Shown: piece after piece, positions 43,471 to 52,530 of the stretch
How positions within the stretch are numbered: the first letter of the stretch is position 1
Layout of the letters: each line of letters opens with the position of its first letter
DNA from: Symsagittifera roscoffensis
Lineage: Eukaryota; Xenacoelomorpha; Acoela; Convolutidae
DNA length: 64,000 nucleotides
Assembly (NCBI RefSeq): GCF_963678635.1
Contig: NC_087064.1
Span: 34,944,369-35,008,368 of the forward strand
Direction: 5' to 3'
Made by a program: the position numbers and the translations under genes
Notes under the pieces: generated by a model
Databases searched by the model: none
The model's input: only the letters and a program-made list of their open reading frames with translations
Told to the model about the DNA's origin: nothing

Positions 43471-44673
43471 CTACGCAGGAGTTGCCAATCTGATTCTGGC
43501 GATACTTCTTCGGTGCTTGGGGGCTCCACTATGATTCGCGGAATCCCCAGCAATTTGAGAGGTCTGTAATTTATCGGTCCCATGACTGATCTCATGTGAA
43601 ACCCAGTCAAATCAGCCGTCTCCATCATTCTTGCTCTCGAGAAATGCGTTTCGTGGGCCTTTAGCAAGTCTACGCACTGGTGCCGACTCAAATCCTCGTG
43701 TGACACGTGCTTGAGCCGCAGGACTTCCGCCAACTCCTGTCTGCACTCCAGATCCTCCAGGTCCAACTCCTTTACTTTCTCCAGATATCGCGTCCGGCTT
43801 GCTTCCGCTGGCTTCTCCACTCTCTTGTTCTCTACCACTACCACTGAGGACACCACTGAACTTTGGGGCGTTGATGACTCCGCTTCTTCGGCTTCCATTG
43901 GCGTGGAACCCGGTAATCTAGTCCGGCAGCTCCTCGAGCTGTCTCTTAAGTCGACTCTCGCTCCCAGGCGACTGGACAGGGGTCTTATGGCAAGGAAAGG
44001 GGGATTTGGGGGTGGACCAAATGTGAATCGGGCCGTCTCACGCAGGTCTGCCTCCAACTCACTTATGTGCCCCTGGAAGACGTCGTTCAACCACTCCACA
44101 CCCCTAGGTCTGTCAAAATGGATTCCATCTGAGGACGCATTCTCTGGGAAGGTTCGCTCCATCTGGTCGGCTATGTCCAGCAATCTGACGGGAAGGACAC
44201 TCCTTTGATGTATCTGCCTGATTATCTCGTTCAGGTCCGCCACTTTCTCGTTCATTTCCATCGGGTGTTGGTCGGACTTAATGTTGTAAGGGGTGGTGCA
44301 AATTGTGAGTATGGCGGGATCCATCTGAATCCGCAATTCCTCCAGGATGCAGCTCATTTTTATCATGTAGCCTCATGACTTTCCTCAATTCCCCTCTGGA
44401 CACGTCATTGGTCCCCATCAATAGAGTCACTGTGTACATTTTTGCCATCCCTACCATCTCGAGTGATGCCAACATCTGCGGCATTGCGGCTCCAGAGAAA
44501 CTCAAGACTCCAGTCTGCCAGTGTGACTGCATTCGGGTCAGTACCCGTACCAGGCTGTCCCCTACAATCAGGTGAACTGCACCCTCCGCTATTCGGGGCT
44601 GTGTGTAGTATTCAGCCCAAGACGCGTCATGGAAACAATCTCTTCTCGCCCGCTGCGCCGCGTTCGAATCCAT
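43467..44673 (-). pseudogene. ORF2 SGNH/GDSL hydrolase domain, split by one frameshift
   Basis: In the fragment 44673-44278, HLIVGDSLVRVL gives the catalytic Ser (residue 40), SFSGAAMPQM the block II Gly (61) and LLMGTNDVSRGE the block III Asn (89). In the fragment 44366-43467, SSDGIHFDRPRG gives the block V Asp and His (80 and 83). The two are joined at a run of five A near 44345, where one base too many shifts the frame. All four SGNH blocks are therefore present in order. Known SGNH domains act as esterases or lipases and occur in some mobile-element proteins. After the domain the chain has a Pro-rich stretch (FGPPPNPPFLAIRPL) and a helical, charged region. Confidence 0.75.
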
Positions 44674-44712
44674 GCAGTTGTGCCTGTGTTATCTGCCATC
44701 CGTGTTTTTCTT

Positions 44713-45804
44713 TTAGCTTGCGATCACCACGCTCCCGACAGGTTGCTCCCTCCAAGTCGGGGGTACCTCCACTCTAACTGGACTTTCACGACTTCTTAGC
44801 TGTAGCCTCTCATGTAATTCCTTAAGACGCGACGAGCTCCCGCTCACCTGACTGCTGCTCGGGGTTGAACTCGGGGTATATCCCGGCAGTGCCGCATCCA
44901 TCAATGGGCGTATCGGTTGCGTCTCCAAACCGCGCAGGGAGGACGCTGATTCGGTTGGTACTTCCAGTCCCTCGTTTATGTGTTCTTGAGCCGCGCGCTC
45001 TAAGTTGAATCGTCTCATCGACCTGGGAGCCTCATTCACGTCCATACGCGACTCCGGCCTTGAGCCTGCAACAGCTCGCTCCGTCGTCCTGGTTTCCTTT
45101 TCCTTTTGCCTGTCGAGCTCTCGTTGTCGCCGCTGGATTCTTTCAAGTTCCGACTTCAACTGCTCACAATTCGCCGCGTTCTCTCGCACCCTCTATTCTT
45201 GCTGGTATTCTGCTCTCAACATATCAAGGTCACGACGCGCCTGGTCCCTCTCAAGGCACGTCTGGTCCCTCTCCAGATTCGCTTGATTTCTCTCGAGCTT
45301 TGCGCTATCCCGGTCTAGATTCGCTTTATTCTTCTCCCTCTGCGCCCTCTCAAGTTCCCTCTTCAAGTTGCCGAGGTCCGGGTATGCCTCCTCTGTCTGT
45401 TGAGACCGTATCATGCACGACGGCCTGCTCGTTGATTGGGCCGCGAGCCCTGCTGGCGGTCTGGCGGGAAGTGGAAACTCTCCCGCACCATATTCTGTGT
45501 TGTTATTAAGGCCGGGATTCCTCGCCAAATCGAACACTCTCACACCTCCGTCCACATTCCAGGACAACCATCTGGTCTGTTCTTGATTGGATATCCCTTC
45601 CGTCGTGTAGCCCACCATCAAAACAGCTTTTGTCGCTGATTCTCTGCATTCCCCCTGCGCCTCTAACTGCAGGATGGCATTCAACATCACCGCCATCCTC
45701 TCATCGATCTGGGTGTAGTCCAGATCCATCAAGCGTTTGTACAGCTCATCAAGCGTGGGTATCTTGAGTGCCACAGGCATAGATTTCCAAAAGCGATCTG
45801 CCAT
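44713..45804 (-). pseudogene. ORF2 N-terminal coiled-coil region
   Basis: The frame starts at ATG 45804, is open to TAG at about 45190, and continues in the same frame to TAA 44713, TAA about 44692 and then into the SGNH domain. Residues about 150-230 form a long heptad-like E/R/K/L coil (ERAQREKNKANLDRDSAKL, LERNQANLERDQTCLERD) that continues after the TAG with NCEQLKSELERIQRRQREL. A Ser/Pro-rich linker (GYTPSSTPSSSQVSGSSS) follows. The tandem copy at 54491-55543 has the same stop but a different small indel in the coil. Confidence 0.6.
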
Positions 45805-45810
45805 TGTCAC

Positions 45811-46191
45811 AATCTTTAGATTATCTCACGTGTTACCCAACTCCAGAATTACCTTGTGAACCAACTTGAGTATTACCGTACCAGCCAACTTGAGTACTTG
45901 AGAAATATCTCTTTCAAATGTTGCTGATCGTGAATTTTGTTAAAGACCTCCTTTTCTCTTTCAAATGAGTGTGTCTAATTCGTCAACTTGATTTGTTTTA
46001 CTAAAATAATTCAATTGGAAATTTGTTAAGAGCATGCAGATTCATTTAATGTTTTAGCACCGACACTCTTTAAATTATAATTGTCATGCCAATTACGTTA
46101 AAATCCTTCTACCTGCTCCGAGGTTCCCATGTACCCTTACTCGAGATCCCCATGTACCTCCAACTCAAGTCCTTCGTTGTCCACCCGTAGC
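45811..46191. other. Spacer between ORF1 and ORF2 of the GC-rich element
   Basis: About 380 bp, lower in GC than the frames on either side, without an open frame. It contains a short internal repetition (caacttgagtattaccgta / caacttgagtacttgag) near 45860-45900. The same spacer is present at 55550-55930. It separates ORF1, which ends in TGA, from the ATG of ORF2. Confidence 0.55.
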
Positions 46192-47395
46192 TCAGGCGAT
46201 ACTCAAGTAGTATTTCTTGTGTAGGTGTACCATTATCTCCGTTTCTGCGAAGACCACATGTAGGATGGCATATAACTCCCTTGGGCTCAACTTGCCCCTG
46301 TTTGGGTCATAAACAGGCATCGAGACCTCCACTATCCCTCTTTCAATCATGAAATCTCTCAGCCTCGTTAGTGCTAACATCACGTGCTCAGGATCTATCG
46401 TATTCCTTTCATTGACCCTCGTCACTATAAAGCACAGGTATTTGCCTGGGACTTGTGCCACTGATGGGGGAAGCGCAGCGATTCCTCCCAGCCCCGGTCT
46501 CTGTCTGAATAGAAACTCCACGTTCTGGTATTCTATCTTGAAGTCGGCCTCCAGTCTCGATTTGAAGCTCATGTCCGCCGTTATACAGATCGCGCTAGTC
46601 CTGTCTGACAGAATGAAGTCGCTGTCCCGTTATCAGGATGTTCTCCGATTATTTAACGTGTATTTCAAATTTCGTTTTGAAATTTTGTCCTATGGTAGGC
46701 TCGGCCTCTTCCTCGCCCAGTTCTAGCCCGTTGGTCTCTCTTACTTCTTTGAGTTTCTTTATCATCAAATTTTCGGTGTGGGTAAGTCCTACCCCCACTC
46801 CCCGGACAAAAATATTTATCGACGTCCCCGTCGATGATGCTGGGTCTAAATTATCTGGTGGTATTTCGAGCGGCCTGTCGGTTGCCGTCCAACCGAAGAG
46901 GGGATCTTCTGTTTTCACGTGTTGTTCTGCTGACACGTCGACCTGCTAGATGCTTTGCCCTTCATCTCCTTTGCTCTTGACATCACTCATCCACTCTAGT
47001 ATTCTCAAGTTTGTGTTCTCCCTACTCTCTATCTCGCTCTGCTCCAGATCTGTTTCTTGTTCTGGTATGGAGTAGTCTTCCTTTGGGTAGTATTCGCTGT
47101 CGTTGATGATTTGCCATTCATCGTCTATCACCAATTCGCCCACACTCAGTAAATGGTCGCCCAATTCATCAGGCCGTATCTTGTCAATCAAGAAGTCATC
47201 CCCGTACCTATTGTACCTCATGCCTGTCCGTTTACGATTATGACTCGTCGTTCCTGTCATTATCAGCAAGTCTGATTCCGTCCACTTTGGCATCTCATCC
47301 TGCTCTGGAGCGTTCCAGTCTTCTTCCACAAAGGATTTCGCCCCTGAGTCCGCTTCAATCTTTTCATTGTCATCCAAACTCAAATCCTCGTTGCC
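46192..47395 (-). pseudogene. ORF1 of the GC-rich element: acidic region plus macro-like domain
   Basis: The frame is open upstream of 47383 into the tandem repeat, so the true start is unclear. An acidic, Tyr-rich N-terminal part (DSEYYPKEDYSIPEQETD) runs through TAG at 46946 to TAA at 46649, then shifts by one base near 46630. The last 140 codons resemble a macro (ADP-ribose-binding) domain of the OARD1/Poa1p type: TADMSFKSRLEADF, GKYLCFIVTR, LALTRLRDFMIERGI, VSMPVYDPNRGKLSP, ILHVVFAETEIMV. The Gly-rich loop usually reading GCG is YDPNRG here, so ligand binding is uncertain. It ends at TGA 46192. Confidence 0.6.
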
Positions 47396-47454
47396 ATCAT
47401 TTTTCTCTCTGGAGTAGTATATGAGTGAGGGAGAGTGGTAGGGGGCGGTGGGTG

Positions 47455-47612
47455 GGGACCCCCATGTATTAAGATAGGGAATAGAATATCCGGTCTCCGA
47501 GCTATGTATTAAGATAGGGAAAAGAATATCCGGTCTCCGAGCTATGTATTAAGATAGGGAATAGATTTCCTATGTATTAAGATAGGGAATAGGTTTACCA
47601 TGTATTAAAATG
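47455..47612. repeat. Tandem repeat of TATGTATTAAGATAGGGAA, four to five units
   Basis: The string atgtattaagatagggaata recurs at about 47464, 47504, 47544 and 47572, with a diverged copy near 47599. The first two units are 40 bp and include ggtctccgagc; the later ones are 28-29 bp. The repeat lies directly upstream of ORF1 and could be part of its promoter or terminal region. It is repeated at 57195-57352 in the tandem copy. Confidence 0.85.
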
Positions 47613-47621
47613 GTACGGTTT

Positions 47622-47910
47622 CAGATGGTAAGTTTCAGAAAAAGTTTTGGCGCCCAAATGTTTTTAGCTCAATTTTGCCAATACTTGCGTTTCTTAGCTA
47701 ACTTCTATGATTTGTGATATGTAAGGACTATCTTGTCTTACAAAAATTCCGTATGGTAAGTTCCAGAAGGTAAGTTTTAGTAAATTTTATGAATTTTTTT
47801 GAAGTTTTACTTGCAAATACATTTTTATCTTGAAAAAACAATTTTATATTAACTAATTGAAAATTTTTTTTTGGATGGTAAGTTTCAAATGGTAAGTTTC
47901 GACGAAAATT
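47622..47910. repeat. Cluster of six GGTAAGTTTC-like motifs
   Basis: Variants of atggtaagtttcaga occur near 47625, 47753, 47768, 47874 and 47888, with one related string in between, all in the same orientation within about 290 bp of AT-rich DNA. The core GGTAAGT equals a strong plus-strand 5' splice site. The cluster is kept in the tandem copy at 57360-57650. Function unknown. Confidence 0.6.
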
Positions 47911-48748
47911 AAGTTTCAATTTAGAGTATGGGATCATAAACTAATATATCACAGAATATTTTTTTCTCGAAAGAATTTTAAATTCTTATTTCATGTTATT
48001 TATTTTCCCTCAGGTTATCTGGGGAAAATTGTCATGAGGGGAATATCTTTGACAGGTTAGTTTTTCCGCTTCACATAAGATCAGGGGAATCATGACAGCT
48101 CCTCACGGTTGATTACTTTTATATCCTACTTAATTTTTTTCCCCAGGTTATCGGGAGAACGGATGAAAGGTTCATTACACTTGTTAATTTTATGACTTAT
48201 TTTATCTTTTTTCACATAATTATCTCACTTATTTTTACCTCAACTGGTTCATTTATTCTGTCATATTTCTTGCTACGATTCATTTCAGTTCTCTTTTATC
48301 ACTTTGTCTTTAATCTTCAAAAAAAGTTTTGAAATTTCCAAATTTTCCAAAAAATTATCCTCCAAATTCATCAATTGCTCTGCCACGGTAAAAGTTTACA
48401 CTGAGGAAAACATAGTATCATACTTTTTTTGGTTCTGATAGTTTTGTGTTATAATTTTTCCATCTTTCTCAGAGTAATCTTTTAAGAAAATTATACAATT
48501 TACTAGAAAATGGTTACACTTTTCGTAAATTTATCTACTCTATCAATAATTATTTCAATTGGGGGACAACAACATCCATATTCCATCATCATTCTCCGTA
48601 TTTCATCAAAGGGTTAGTTGCTAAGATGCTTTTCGTAAAAAAGTTTAAAGAATTTAAAAAGTTAAATTACATAAATAATCAAACAGTTCACTACATCGTA
48701 TAGTAAAATTACTGCAAAAATTTACACCTACAAATAAAAAATTCACTT
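47911..48748. other. AT-rich non-coding DNA between the GC-rich element and the Polinton block
   Basis: No coding frame is seen. Two related strings, ccctcaggttatctggggaa near 48007 and ccccaggttatcgggagaac near 48141, form a short internal repetition. If the Polinton has a terminal inverted repeat on this side, I cannot identify it. Confidence 0.45.
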
Positions 48749-49146
48749 TTACATAAAATTACTGAGAAAATTCAAAACATGCACATCATGAACATTATTC
48801 AAGTTCTTCTGAAAGAATTTAAAATGGAGAAATGCTGAATAAATTGCGTAAAAACCACACAAATGATCAGTCTTTTGTAGCTTTCGAGGAACCATTCGTC
48901 GAAACTTTTTGTCAAAAAAGGGTAAGTTGATCTCTTTCTTCCCAAAGAATCAGCGAAGTAGTAGCTTTTATCCAGTCGAGCCATCATAATCCAGTGTTCT
49001 CCTCTATCATTGCTTGGGGCTGAGTTAATAATTGCAAAAGAATATTTTGTTAGTTGAGGTACTGTTTCAGAAGGGTATGATCCCATGTACTTGAACCTGA
49101 GCCCTGGAATTCTTTCAATAATTTGCAAAAGAGAAAAATTATCCAT
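48749..49146 (-). pseudogene. Polinton adenain-like cysteine protease (PRO), frameshifted, copy 1
   Basis: From ATG 49146 (MDNFSLLQIIERIPG) the frame holds the His region DRGEHWIMM and the acidic site YFADSLG of adenovirus-type maturation proteases. Near 48935, just after PFLTK, the reading frame shifts. The catalytic-Cys region, HLCGFYAIY with Cys codon 48859-48857, is found in a second frame that ends at TAA 48751. In Polintons this enzyme is thought to process capsid proteins. The break is identical in the second copy, so it is older than the duplication. Identification rests on the three active-site regions and the neighbours. Confidence 0.75.
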
Positions 49147-49235
49147 CTTTGCAATTGTAGGCTGATTTACAGCTAAAAAAGAAATTGATAGTTTGATAGT
49201 GTACTTTAGGATAAAAAAGAAAAAAGAATCATGAC

Positions 49236-49478
49236 TTACACACATTTAGGAATTGAATCAACAAAGTCCCATACACAAGCCTTTTATAGTGGGCAAAGTT
49301 TATTGAATACTGTTTTACAGTCTAGGGTGAAGAAGTGTCTCGGGTATTCAACTGAACAGCATTCCTTCTCTTTTTTTTCTGGAGCTTTAGTTCTGAAGAA
49401 AAACAACATAGATAGTACAGAGGTAATAACAAAGAAAAGTCCCAAAAGAGTTACAATATTTTTATAGGAACCTGAAAA
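49236..49478 (-). pseudogene. Small membrane-protein-like frame between MCP and PRO, copy 1
   Basis: After the capsid gene a minus-strand frame reads SYKNIVTLLGLFFVITSV, a clear transmembrane helix, then a Lys/Glu and Cys-rich tail (KKEKECCSVEY). It is crossed by TAA at 49286 and stops at TAA 49238. No ATG is in frame at its beginning. It may be a small Polinton membrane gene, or part of a spliced or broken frame. Confidence 0.35.
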
Positions 49479-50815
49479 CTCAAAAAAAAATAAACATTTT
49501 TAGCGACTGTTCCGAATTTGTCAAATTGAATATTTGATAGTCTTTCTCCCAAGACTATCACTTCCGTTACTTGCTCCAAGGGAAATTGGAAAAACATTTC
49601 TAATCTCAAGCTTTCTCCACTAAGTTCTGGATAATGCAAGTGTTCAGCGGCATCCTCTAGTGAAGTCAAGTCGAAAACTAGAATATAGTGATTTTGAAAA
49701 TCTTCCATAGGAAGAGCTGGAAAATCTTCGTTAAACTGCATTGTTTTCATTGTTGTAACATAGGGTCGACAAGGAGAAGTTGTATCTAATGAAATAATTG
49801 CTCTTCCACCCCGAATAATTCTAAGCTCTCTCAAATGAAATTGTTGATAATTGAAAAGATTTTCAAGAAAAGATCCCGCAACAGCCGAACTTGTATTCAT
49901 TGCAACAGCTATCCTTCTGATTGGGGCATTATTGAAAATATTTCCTGAATAAACTGGTTTTGACGAGATGGAATGATAAAGGTTCTTGCTATAGTTTCCA
50001 TGTAATTGTGATGAGCAGGTTCCATTTCCAGATTCCATTGCAAATATTGATGATTAGGTTCAGCTACTAAAATTCTTCTTGTAAACAGTGAACAATCAAC
50101 TATTGTCAGACTGACATTTGGATTATCAGATAACATGTAAAAATTAGGTCTAGCTCGTTTAATTCGAACTTTGGTACTTGGTAGCAACAGTTTTTCGCAA
50201 GTAAACAAATTAATGGCGAGCCTCCTATAGAGTGGAAAAGTTATCCCTGTTCCCAAGGATTTTGCTCTATCAGTGAATGGATACATATCAAATGCATCAG
50301 GATTTTCTTCAAAACTGTATCCATGACAAGCAAGAATTCCTTTTTTACTCACTGCTGACTAGTTGAATTCGGTCGATATCTGTGCCTTATGAGAATATAA
50401 CCCATTGGCATTGTAAACCATTGTATTGTTGAAATAAATTTCATAATTGGAGAATAGAGAAGGTATTAGATTGTTTACATAAGTTTACTTACATAAGTAA
50501 GTTTGTGATTCCTCATTTGAATCTTCCTCCGATTTTGCTTTATGTTCTGCTTTTTCTTTTTTGAAAGCATCAAAACAATCTTCCTTTGAATAGTTGAAGC
50601 TTTACGCTAAGATGGGTATCACGCATATCCAAGTAGAGATTACGATCCGTTTCAAATTCAAACTCAATACTGCTTTCATCCAGAGAAGTACTGGGGAATA
50701 CTTCTTGTGTGTAAGATGACATAATTGTTTCCAAATCAGGGACTTTATCAAAAATCTCCAAAGAAGAATTTGTAAACGCTCCTTTCCGAAAATGACTACT
50801 TTAATTTACACTCAT
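49451..50815 (-). pseudogene. Polinton major capsid protein (double jelly-roll type), multiply broken, copy 1
   Basis: The gene starts at ATG 50815 (MSVN), overlapping the stop of the basic-protein gene by ATGA. The N-terminal part contains LYLDMRDTHLSVKLQL and the later parts NFYMLSDNPNVSL, NYMETIARTFIIPSRQ, HYILVFDLTSL and EVIVLGERLSN, a series typical of Polinton/adintovirus capsid proteins. Breaks: TAA at codon 5 (50803; CAA in copy 2), a one-base frame change at about 50573, another near 50490, an in-frame TAG at 50361, and a one-base deletion in an A run at about 49943. The last 13 residues of this copy are extra because the stop of copy 2 reads TAT here. It is not functional as it stands. 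Confidence 0.8.
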
Positions 50816-51180
50816 TTTATCGTGTCAAAAATGTCTTTGCGAGCGCGACTGATTTTTGAACTACTCTTTCGAGAAATGGTTCTTCTTGTTCTACGCTTGT
50901 ATTTCTTTTTTCCACCTCCCAGCTGTTTTCGAACTGTTTTTGTTCCAACATCTTTTGCAAACGTTTTGAGTTTTTTTCGTCCACTGACAACTTCTCCAAT
51001 CTCTGGAGCGGCAATTTCAAATAAATCTGCTCCGATTCTTTTTGCAGCTGGGACTATATATTTTTTAATGAAGCGAATTGCAGTTCTCCCAAGAGTTTGT
51101 TAAAGAGCACCCAAACCTCTTCCACGCTGCCTTGCATGTCCACGAAAAATAGGAAAATTAGCTGAACTTTGAGCAACCAT
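50812..51180 (-). pseudogene. Polinton small basic (core-like) protein, one internal TAA, copy 1
   Basis: From ATG 51180 the frame reads MVAQSSANFPIFRGHARQ and a Gly/Arg stretch, meets TAA at 51102 (codon 27), and then continues in the same frame to TGA 50814 with 95 more codons rich in Lys and Arg (KTVRKQLGGGKKKYKRRT). It lies between the minor-capsid candidate (27 bp after that stop) and the capsid gene (ATGA overlap). A strongly basic small protein next to the capsid genes is usual in Polintons and may be a core or DNA-packaging protein. Confidence 0.6.
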
Positions 51181-51207
51181 TTCGTATGAAGTATAAATCA
51201 AAAATTA

Positions 51208-52446
51208 TTATCCGAAATCTTGCGAAACAAGAGGACAACTCGTGTAATTCCTACGGACACAAGGAATTTTTTCCCCTGTAGTACCCCCTTGTTCTATTTT
51301 TATGCTGTGGAAAGAGTTTTTTAATAATTTTTTAAATCGTAGATTTGTGAAGGGTTGATAGTTCATGTACTGTCCTGTAGATATTATGTCTCCATTTTTT
51401 ACTTTGGAAATGAAAGGAATACAACGCAGTAATGGAGTTTTTGTATCGCCTACTATATTACATTCTATAATATCACTATAAATCATTAATGAATGTATTA
51501 TTATAATGTCGTAAGAATACTGAGGATAATGTGGTCCTTCTCCTTTCATTATAACACCTGTCTGATTTTGTTCTAAATCACAACCAAAAAAGTGACTCAA
51601 ATCAGCACTTTGAATTATAAACACTGATTGATCATCAGGTAAATGAACGGCAACTTTTTGTCTAATCTTATCTATTGCTACATAAATTCCGTTATATTCA
51701 TATTTTTGTGCGCCTATACTTTTTCGAACTTTGTCATTCATGGCTACAACTGTATCAACAATACTTGGATACAATCCAGGTTCAACATGCATCGGTTGAA
51801 TCTTTCTTTTTTCCTCAGGATTTTCTCGTCCATCTACGAAAGTAAACTTTCCTTCTGTAACGTTTTGGTACAAAAAAAGGTACGATATTTCTGAAATAGC
51901 AACCTCCCATTCTCCTTTTAGATGTTTTTGTTCCGGTAGAAAATTTGTAAAGTAACTAAGACTGTTATTCGGATAACAATTAGAATACAATCTGTTTAGT
52001 CTTACGTTTTCAGATTTTGAAAAGGATCCAAGTTCCTCTATCTTCTGCTTTGGCATTCTTGTTAATAACAAGTTTAGGAGGAATATGTGTTGCTTCCAAA
52101 ATAGTAAAGTAAATATCTGGAAAATCGGTATTTTTTTTGGCTTTAGTGCACACACAAAGTCTACAATAGATTCTTTTGTATCTCGATTATCCAATATAAT
52201 ATTGTCTGACTGGCTGATTTTAATTCTAGGAGAATTCAAAATTAAATCAATAATATGCTTTTTGTTGCTCGTTTTCAACCTCGCATTTACAGCATTGTAA
52301 ACAGAATCGAACTTTTTTGGTACAAACTCCTCTTTTTCTTGCTTTTGTTCCAATTTTTGTTTTCTTGGAAGCGTACTTTGTGATTGATAAACTGAGTACG
52401 GAATTAAAACAAACTGTTCCAGACTATGTCTATCGTTTAATGACAA
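51208..52446 (-). pseudogene. Chimeric 412-aa frame: upstream Polinton protein joined to minor-capsid candidate by a 953-bp deletion
   Basis: Residues 1-155 are the upstream protein (FVLIPYSVYQSQ, SPRIKISQSDNIILDN) plus a frame-shifted tail. Residues 156-412 are the minor-capsid candidate lacking its first residues (CYPNNSLSYFTNFLPEQ, EWEVAISEISY). In copy 2 these are separate, with the integrase between them. Comparison puts the junction at about 51991, with 2 bp of shared sequence (TA). The frame is open by accident and is unlikely to be a designed fusion. This copy has no integrase. Confidence 0.8.
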
Positions 52447-52530
52447 AAGGGGTGATGATAGACATCAATTGTAACCCTTTAGTTGAACGTAAAATAAATC
52501 TTCTTTTGTGTAGAGGAGTTCTTTTTTGTG

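Larger units (their letters stand above)
37100..45804 (-). pseudogene. ORF2 of a GC-rich multidomain element, broken into about a dozen pieces
   Basis: From ATG 45804 (MADRFWKSMP) a reading frame of about 2,900 codons can be followed on the minus strand to TGA 37102. It changes frame about six times, mostly at short homopolymers (near 44345, 43530, 41140, 40605, 40030 and 39185), and is crossed by in-frame stops at about 45190, 44713, 44692, 43487, 42145, 41949, 41740, 39811, 39571, 37586, 37547 and 37235. Every one of those stops is TAA or TAG. Base composition is much richer in GC than the flanks. The order is coiled coil, SGNH hydrolase, SGNH-like domain, then long segments I do not recognise, with Lys/Glu-rich stretches. 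No reverse transcriptase, integrase or RNA polymerase motif was found in it. It is probably the main gene of a mobile element or endogenised virus. Confidence 0.7.

Noticed and set aside
37100-47395. A changed genetic code in the host genome to explain the TAA/TAG codons
   Set aside because: EFTUD2 has 984 codons without internal TAA or TAG and ends in TAA, and the 971-codon fusion gene also ends in TAA. The host code is standard; only an origin or decay effect specific to the element remains possible.
49231-49467. Plus-strand frame of 78 codons, repeated at 58971-59207
   Set aside because: It is antisense to a minus-strand membrane-protein-like frame in the Polinton block and lacks any motif.
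49934-49947. Programmed ribosomal frameshift in the capsid gene
   Set aside because: Several other lesions, including in-frame stops, break the same gene, so decay (or read error) is simpler than a programmed event.
51208-52446. A genuine two-domain Polinton protein of 412 aa
   Set aside because: The second copy shows two separate genes with the integrase between them; the fusion comes from a 953-bp deletion.
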